From Fallopia convolvulus (taxonomy: Eukaryota; Streptophyta; Magnoliopsida; Caryophyllales; Polygonaceae): a stretch of DNA of 64,000 nt. The translations under genes and the position numbers were made by a program. This document shows positions 56,769-64,000 of this stretch, piece after piece. Positions within the stretch are counted from its first letter, which is position 1, and each line of letters starts with the position of its first letter. The notes beneath the pieces were generated by a model. That model ran no database searches. It was not told the origin of the DNA and was given only the letters and a program-made list of their open reading frames with translations. The stretch covers positions 42,375,106 through 42,439,105 of the forward strand of contig OZ024720.1 of assembly GCA_964016875.1 (NCBI GenBank), in the 5' to 3' direction.

Positions 56769-57805
56769 TGTTGGGACGTTGTTGGGACCTCTGGTTCTAA
56801 GCAACGGATCAACGATTCACTTCTCTTTAAGTTTTGATAATGACAAACACCATAGGGAACTAATGTGGTTTGTTCAAGTATTTCTAAGGAACACAGGTAC
56901 AGCCAAGAACTCCTATGAATGACAAAGCCACTGCTAGCCACAATGAAGAGTTTCCATCAAGGGAACTCTGAAGAGGAAAGTTCCCATGAAGTGGGAACTC
57001 CCAGAAACAAACAAGAAAACCCAAGCTTACAACGATGAAGAGTTTCCATCAAGGGAACTCTGAAGAAGTCAGTTCCCATGAAATGGGAACTCACATGTGA
57101 AGACAACGACCGTTCAGCGCAGATCGCGGGATTCTGTCTCAGACAGCCAGAGGGAACAGTCTGAGGATCAGACTGTCACGCTTCATCCAACGGTCCGATT
57201 GATTCAAGAAGTTGACCTAGTTCAAACCAAAGTCACATGTGAAGAAAGTACAACTTGGGCATCAAGTAAAGGGCATTTTGGACACAAACGAAAGATGCGA
57301 CTGCCCAAGACAAATGGACTATAAAGCCAAATGAATAGTACTCGGTCTGAGTACTTCTCTCAGAACTTACAAACACCCACATCAGAGAAAAGAAAGAAAA
57401 GGAAGAGAAGTCCCCGCCGGCGAGTGTGTGATCTTGACGACGATGAAGCTGAAGTTCCCTGGAGCAAGGGAACTGAGAAGTCAGCGTAAGGTTTGAGTTA
57501 CTTGTGTTTTGCTGTTGTGAGCTTAGGAACTCAGTTGAGAGGATTTACTAGTGTTGCTAGAGTTAGGAAGAACTTGTAGGAACAGAGAAGTGTAAATCCG
57601 GCTGTGTAACTAAGGAACAAAGCAATCAATATAAGTAAGTCATTCAAAATCCTCCAAGCGGAGGTAGAGGTTTACCCATACAACTAGTTGGTTGTAGTGG
57701 GGTTCCTCTATAAAGGAACTGTCCCTTTAACTGTTTTTATTACTTGCGATTATTTACTTCCGCTGCCTTGGGAACAGCTTACTGCTAACCGATTACGATC
57801 CAACA
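56769..57805 (+). mobile_element. Sirevirus solo LTR (1,037 bp)
   Basis: TGTTGGGACG ... GATCCAACA, collinear with the other three LTRs, flanked by AGGAG on both sides and with no PBS or PPT. It therefore formed by recombination between the two LTRs of one inserted element. TATAAAG at 57320. Hairpins: 56980-56998, 57072-57090 (loop GAA) and 57337-57355 (loop GGTCT). It is shortened near its end (GCTTACTGCTAACC). Confidence 0.96.
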
Positions 57806-60800
57806 AGGAGATAAAACAAGTGATCTTTAAAGACATCTAGGAATAAGCATAAAGAATGAGGATAGTATCAAGCCAATAAGAACTTTTTCACTACAAAATC
57901 ATTAACAATTGAATAAAAGCATGAATTTGAACCTATATACCGAATGCCACATTTAGGAGTGAAATTTACATGGACGTTTCATCGAACACTTGGCGTACAA
58001 TGTTAGATCACAAGTATATTTTAATAGTCAAAAGGAGAAAAAAAAAAGTTGAACTTTAATGACATCTAGGAATAAGCATAAAGATTGAGGATAGTATCAA
58101 GCCAATAAGCACATTCTGCACTACAAAAATAAAAAACAATTGAATAAAAGCATAAATTTGAACCTAGAAACCGAATGCCACATCTAGGAGTGAAATTTAC
58201 ATGGACATTTCATCGAACACTTGGCGTACAATGTTAGATCACAAGTTAATTTTTAAAGGCAAAAGGAGAAAAAACAATTGAACTTTAAAGACATTAAGGG
58301 ATAGGCATAAAGAAGGAGGATAGTATCAAGACAATAAACACATTATGCACCACAAAATCAAGAACGATTGAACAAACACTGTATGTCAAGTTTTCAAGGA
58401 ACACTTGACGTGCAATGTTAGATCACAAGTCATTTTGAAGGCAAATGGAGAAAAAACAAGTGATCTTTAAAGAAATCTAGGAATAAGCATAAAGAATGAG
58501 GGTAGTATCAAGTAAAAAGCATATTCTGCACTACGAAATCAAGAACAATTGAATAATATCATACATTTGAACCAAAAAACCGAATGCCACATTTAGGAGA
58601 AAGAACAAATGAAATTTAAAGATATTTAGGCATAAACATAAAGAATGAGGATAGTATGAAGACAATAAGCACATTATGCACCACAAAATCAAGAATGATC
58701 GAACAAAAGCATAAATTCGACCCTAGAAACCGAATCCCACATTTAGGAGTGACATTTACATGGACATTTCAATGAACATTTGGCGTGCAATGTTAGATCA
58801 CAAGTAATTTTAAAGGCAAATGGAGAAAAAACATGTGATCTTTAAAGACATCTAGGAATAAGCATAAAGAATGAGGATAGTATCAAGCCAATAAGCACAT
58901 TCTGCACAACAAAATCAAGAACAATTCAATAAAGCCATAAATTTGAACCTAGAAACCGAATGCCACATTTAGGAGTGAAATTTACATGGACATTTCATCG
59001 AACACTTGGCATGCAATGTTAGATCTCTAGTCATTTTAAAGGCAAAAGGAGAAAAAATATTTGATCTTTAAAGACATCTAGGAATAAGCATAAAGAATGA
59101 GGATATTATCAAGCCAATGAGCACATTCTGCACTACAAAATCAAGAACAATTGAATAAAAGCATAATTATGAACCTAGAAACTGAATGCCACATTTAGAA
59201 GTGAAATTTACATGGAAATCTTATCGCACACTTGGCGTACAATGTTAGATCACATGTCAATTTTTAAAGGCAAAATGAGAAAAAAGAATTGAACTTTAAA
59301 GACATTTAAGCATAAGCATAAAGAATAAGGATAGTATGAAGACAATAACCACAATATGCGCCACAAAATCAAGAATGATCGAACAAAAGCATAAATTCAA
59401 ACCTAGACACCGAATCCCACATTTAGGAGTGAAATTTACATGGACATTTCATCGAACAGTGGGCATACAATGTTAGATCACAAGTTAATTTTTAAAGACA
59501 AAAGGAGAAAAAATAATTGAACTTTAAAGACATTTAAGCATGAGCATAAAGAATGAGGATAGTATGAAGACAATAAACACAGTATGCGCCACAAAATCAA
59601 GAATGATCGAACAAAAGCATGAATTCGAATTTAGAAACCAAATCCCACATTTAGAAGTGAAATTTACATGGACATTTCATCGAACACTTGGCGTGCAATG
59701 GTAGATCACAAGTCATTTTAAAGGCAAATGGAGAAAAAACAAGTGATCTTTAAGGAAGTCTAGGAATAAGCACAAAGAATGAGGATAGTATCAAGCAATA
59801 AGCACATTCTCCACTACAAAATCGAGAACAATTGAATAAAAACGTAAATTTGAACCTAGAAACCGAATGCCACGTTTAGGAGTGAAATTTACATGGACCT
59901 TTAAATGAACACTTGACGTACAATGTTAGATCACAACTCAATTTTTAAAGGCATAAGGAGAAAAAACAATTGAACTTTAAAGACATCTAGGAATAAGCAT
60001 AAAGATTGATGATAGTATGAAGCCAATAAGCACATCTCCACTACAAAATCAAGAACAATTGAATAAAAGCATAAATTTGAACCTAGAAACCAAATGCCAC
60101 GTTTAGGAGTGAAATTTACAAGGACCTTTCATCGAACACATGGCGTACAATGTTATATCACAAGTCAATATTTAAAGGCAAAAGAAGAAAAAACAAGTGA
60201 TCTTTAAAGTCATCTAGGAATAAGCATAAAGAATGAGGATAGTATCAAGCCAAAAAGCACAATATGCACTACAAAATCATGAACAAACGAATAAAGGCAT
60301 AAATTTAAACCTAGAAACCGAATGCCACATTTAGGAGTGAAATTTACATGGACCTTTCATCGAACACTTGGCGTGCAATGTTAGATCACAAGTCATTTTA
60401 AAGGCAAATGGAGAAAAAACAAGTGATCTTTAAGGAAATCTAGGAATAAGCACAAAGAATGAGGATAGTATCAAGCAATAAGCACATTCTCCACTACAAA
60501 ATCAGAAGAATTGAATAAAAACGTAAATTTGAACCTAGAAACCGAATGCCACGTTTAGGAGTGAAATTTACATGGACCTTTAAACGAACACTTGGCGTAC
60601 AATGTTAGATCACAACTCAATTTTTAAAGGCATAAGGAGAAAAAACAATTGAACTTTAAAGACATCTAGGAATAAGCATAAGGATTGATGACAGTATGAA
60701 GCCAATAAGCACATCTGCACTTCAAAATCAAGAACAATTGAATAAAAGCATAAATTTGAACCAAGAAACCAAATGCCATGTTTAGGAGTGAAATTTACAA

Positions 60801-63800
60801 GGACCTTTCATCGAACACATGGCGTACAATGTTATATCACAAATCAATATTTAAAGGCAAAAGGAGAAAAAACAAATGATCTTTAAAGTCATCTAGGAAT
60901 AAGCATAAAGAATGAGGATAGTATCAAGCCAAAAAGCACATTATGCACTACAAAATCATGAACAAATGAATAAAGGCATAAATTTAAACCTAGAAACCGA
61001 ATGCCACATTTAGGAGTAAAATTTACATGGACCTTTCATCGAACACTTGGCGTACAATGTTAGATCACAAGTCAATATTTAAAGGCAAAAGGAGAAAAAA
61101 CATTTGATCTTTAAAGACATCTAGGAATAAGCATAAAGAATGAGGATAGTATCAAGCCAATAAGCACATTCTGCACTATAAAATAAATATCAATCGAATA
61201 AAAGCATAAATTCGAACCTAGAAACCGAATGCCACAATTAGTAGTGACATTTAAATGGAAATTTCATTGAACACTTGGCGTGTAATGCTAGATCTTTAGT
61301 CATTTTAATGGAAAAAAGAGAAAAAACAAGTGATCTTTAATGACATCTAGGAATAAGCATAAAGAATGTGGATATTATCAAGCGAATAAGCACATTCTAC
61401 AATACAAAATCTAGAACAATTGAATAAAAGCATAAATTTGAACCTAAAAACAGAATGCCACATTTAGGAGTGAAATTTACATGGAAATTTCATCGAACAC
61501 TTAGCGTACAATGTTAGATCACAAGTTAATTTTTGAAGGCAAAAGGAGAAAAAACAATTGAACTTTAAAGACATTTAAGCATAAGCATAAAGAATGAGGA
61601 TAGTCTGAAGACAATAAGCACATTATGCGCCACAAAATCAAGAATGATCGAACAAAAGCTTAAATTCGAACCTAGAAACTGAATCCCACATTTAGAAGTA
61701 AAATTTACATGGACCTTTCATCAACACTTGGCGTACAATGTTAGATCACAAGCAAATTTTTAAAGGCATAAGGAGAAAAAAATATTGAACTTTAAAGACA
61801 TCTAGGAATAAGCATAAAGCATGAGGATAGTATCAAACCAACGAACACATTCTTCACTACAAAATAGAGAACAATTGAACAAAAGCATAGTTTTGAACCT
61901 AGATATCGAATGCCACATTTAGGAGTGAAATTCACATGGACATTTCATCGAACACTTGGCGTACAATGTTAGATCACAAGATACTTTTCAAAGGCAAAAG
62001 AAGAAAACACAATTGAACTTTAAAGACATTTAAGTATAAGCCTAAAGAATGAGGATAGTATCAAGCCAATAAGCACATTATGCACCAAAAAATCAAGAAC
62101 GATTGAACAAAAGCATAAATTCGAACCTAGAAACCGAATCCCATATTTAGTAGTGAGATTTACATGGAGATTTTAATAAACTCTTGACGTGCAATGTTAG
62201 ATCACAAGTCATTTTGAAGGCATATGGAGAAAAAACAAGTGATATTTAAAGAAATCTAGGAATAAGCATAAAAAATGAGGATAGTATCAAGTACTAAGCA
62301 CATTCTGTACTACGAAATCAAGAACAATTGAATAATAGCATACATTTGAACCAAGAAACCGAATGCCACGTTTAGGAGTGAAATTTACATGGACATTTCA
62401 TCGAACACTTTGCGTACAATGTAAGATCACAAGTTAAATTCTAAAGGCAAAAGGAGAAAGAACAAATGAAATTTAAAGATATTTAGGCATAAACTTAAAG
62501 AATGAGGATAGTATGAAGACAATAAGCACATTATGCACCACAAAATCAAGAATGATCGAACAAAAGCATAAATTCGACCCTAGAAACCGAATCCCACATT
62601 TAGGAGTGAAATTTTCATGGGCATTTCATCGAACACATGGCATGCAATGTTAGATCACAAGTCATTTAAACGCAAATGGAGAAAAAACAAGTGATCTTTA
62701 AAGAAATCTAGGAATAAGCATAAAGAATGAGTATAGTATCAAGCCAATAAGCACATTCTCCACTACAAAATCAAGAACATTTGAATAAAAGCATTAATTT
62801 GAATCTAGAAACCGAATGTGACGTTTAGGAGTGAAATTTACATGGACCTTTCATCAAACACTTGGCGTACAATGTTAGATCACAAGTCAATATTTAAAGG
62901 CAAAAGGAGAAAAAACAAGTGATCTTTAAAGACATCTAAGAATAAAAATAAAGAATGAGGATAGTATCAATTCAATAAGCACATTCAGCACTACAAAATC
63001 AAGAACAATTGAATAAAAGCATATAATTGAACCTAGAAACCGATTGCCACATTTAGGAGAAATTTACATGAACATTTCATCGAACACTTTGCGTACAATG
63101 TTAGATCCCAAGTCAATTTTTAAAGACATATGGAGAAAAAACAATTGAACTTTAAAGACATCTTGGAATAAGCATAAAGAATGAGGATAGTATAAAGCCA
63201 ATAAGCACATTCTGCACTACAAAATCAAGAACAATTGAATAAAAGCATAAATTTGAAACTAGAAACCGAATCCCATATTTAGGAGTGACATTTACATGGA
63301 CATTTCAATGAACACTTGATGTGCAATGTTAGATCACAAGTCATTTTGAAGGTAAAAAGAGAAAAAATAAGTGATCTTTAAAGACATCTAGGAATAAGCA
63401 AAAAGAATGAGGATAGTATCAAGCCAATAAGCACATTCTGCACTACAAAATCTAGAACAATCGAATAAAAGCATAAATTCGAACCTAGAAACCAAATTCC
63501 ACATTTAGAAGTGACATTGACATGGAAATTTCATCGAGCACATGGCTTGCAATGTTAAATCTCAAGTCATTTTAAAGGCAATAGGAGAAAAAACAATTGA
63601 ACTTTAAAGACATCTGGCTTAAGCATAAAATTTGGTGATAATATCAAGCCAATAATCACATTCTGCACTACAAAATCAAGACCGGTCGAATCTGAGAATA
63701 AATTCGAACCAAGAAACCGATTGCCACATATAGGAGTGACTTTTACATATACATTTCATCGAACACTTGGCGTGCAATGTTAGATCATATTTCATTTTAA

Positions 63801-64000
63801 AGGCAAAATGATAAAAACAAAACAAGTGAACTTTGTAGACAACTAGGCATAAGCATAAAGAATGAGGATAGTATGAAGCCAATAAGAACATTCTGCGCTA
63901 CAAAATCAAGAACAATCGAATAAAAGTATAAATTCGAACCTAGAAACCGAATGCCACATTTAGGAGTGACATTTACATGGACATTCATCGAACACTCGGC
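57806..64000. repeat. ~227-bp satellite array, block 4 (about 27 monomers)
   Basis: It begins with the second AGGAG (57806-57810). It is the continuation of the 4.65-kb unit copy 3 with its internal expansion. Monomer spacing measured at the GAAT(G/C)CC word is 226, 228 and 228 bp (58961, 59187, 59415, 59643). The array runs off the window. Confidence 0.95.

Larger units (their letters stand above)
56723..64000. repeat. 4.65-kb higher-order satellite unit, copy 3, split by a solo LTR and expanded
   Basis: It starts with the same GGCGTAAAATGTTAGATCAC, is interrupted by the solo LTR at 56769-57805, and resumes with AGGAGATAAAACAAGTGATC. It follows copies 1 and 2 to about 59450, then has about 1.58 kb (roughly 7 monomers, 59450-61050) that they lack, then matches again to ATTCATCGAACACTCGGC at the window edge. 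Inside the extra part a 680-bp trimer is repeated (GCGTGCAATG...AAGGAA at 59691 and 60371). Confidence 0.88.

Overview
The window is plant heterochromatin. It holds no cellular protein gene, rRNA, tRNA or CRISPR array that I can support. It consists of a long array of a ~227-bp A+T-rich satellite (about 36.6 kb in four blocks, roughly 160 monomers) interrupted by LTR retrotransposons. These are Ty1/copia elements of the Sirevirus type, an Athila-like Ty3/gypsy fragment, a small non-autonomous gypsy-like element, and a long solo LTR that looks Tekay-like. Those lineages point to a flowering plant, and the array type suggests centromeric or pericentromeric DNA. The species cannot be read from the sequence.

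Layout. 1-10132: the 3' part of a Sirevirus copy whose 5' end lies off the left edge. Its reverse transcriptase gene is split by a gypsy-like element (214-6181, target duplication CCAAC). That element itself carries an Athila-like fragment (about 1375-5831), giving three nested levels. 10133-12430: satellite. 12431-17701: a putative Tekay-like solo LTR without a target duplication, carrying a complete 3.0-kb minus-strand non-autonomous element (14511-17528, duplication ATAAT). 17702-24846: satellite, including a clear switch from a 908-bp (4-monomer) to a 681-bp (3-monomer) higher-order repeat. 24847-35816: a structurally complete ~11-kb Sirevirus (duplication ACATT) with decayed gag, pol and an extra env-like reading frame. 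35817-56768: satellite, with a tandem duplication of a ~4.65-kb unit. 56769-57805: a Sirevirus solo LTR (duplication AGGAG) that splits a third copy of that 4.65-kb unit. 57806-64000: the rest of the satellite.

How the parts relate. The Sirevirus copies and solo LTR share about 1.04-1.06 kb LTRs, and the two with internal sequence share polypurine-tract motifs. None looks autonomous now: pol is frameshifted, the integrase third acidic residue is Asp instead of Glu, and the left copy has lost YVDD and most of its env-like domain. The two TGATG...CATCA elements share PBS design and terminal words, so they look related.

The most interesting signals are short words repeated far beyond expectation inside particular elements. 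A palindromic GGTCG(T/G)TA(A/C)CGACC word runs through noncoding and coding parts of the Athila fragment. A GGGAAC/GTTCCC word occurs more than 50 times in the Sirevirus, in several codon phases, and forms LTR hairpins whose arms are kept while the loops vary. Coordinates were read by eye, so boundaries of repeats and frameshifts are approximate by a few bases to tens of bases.
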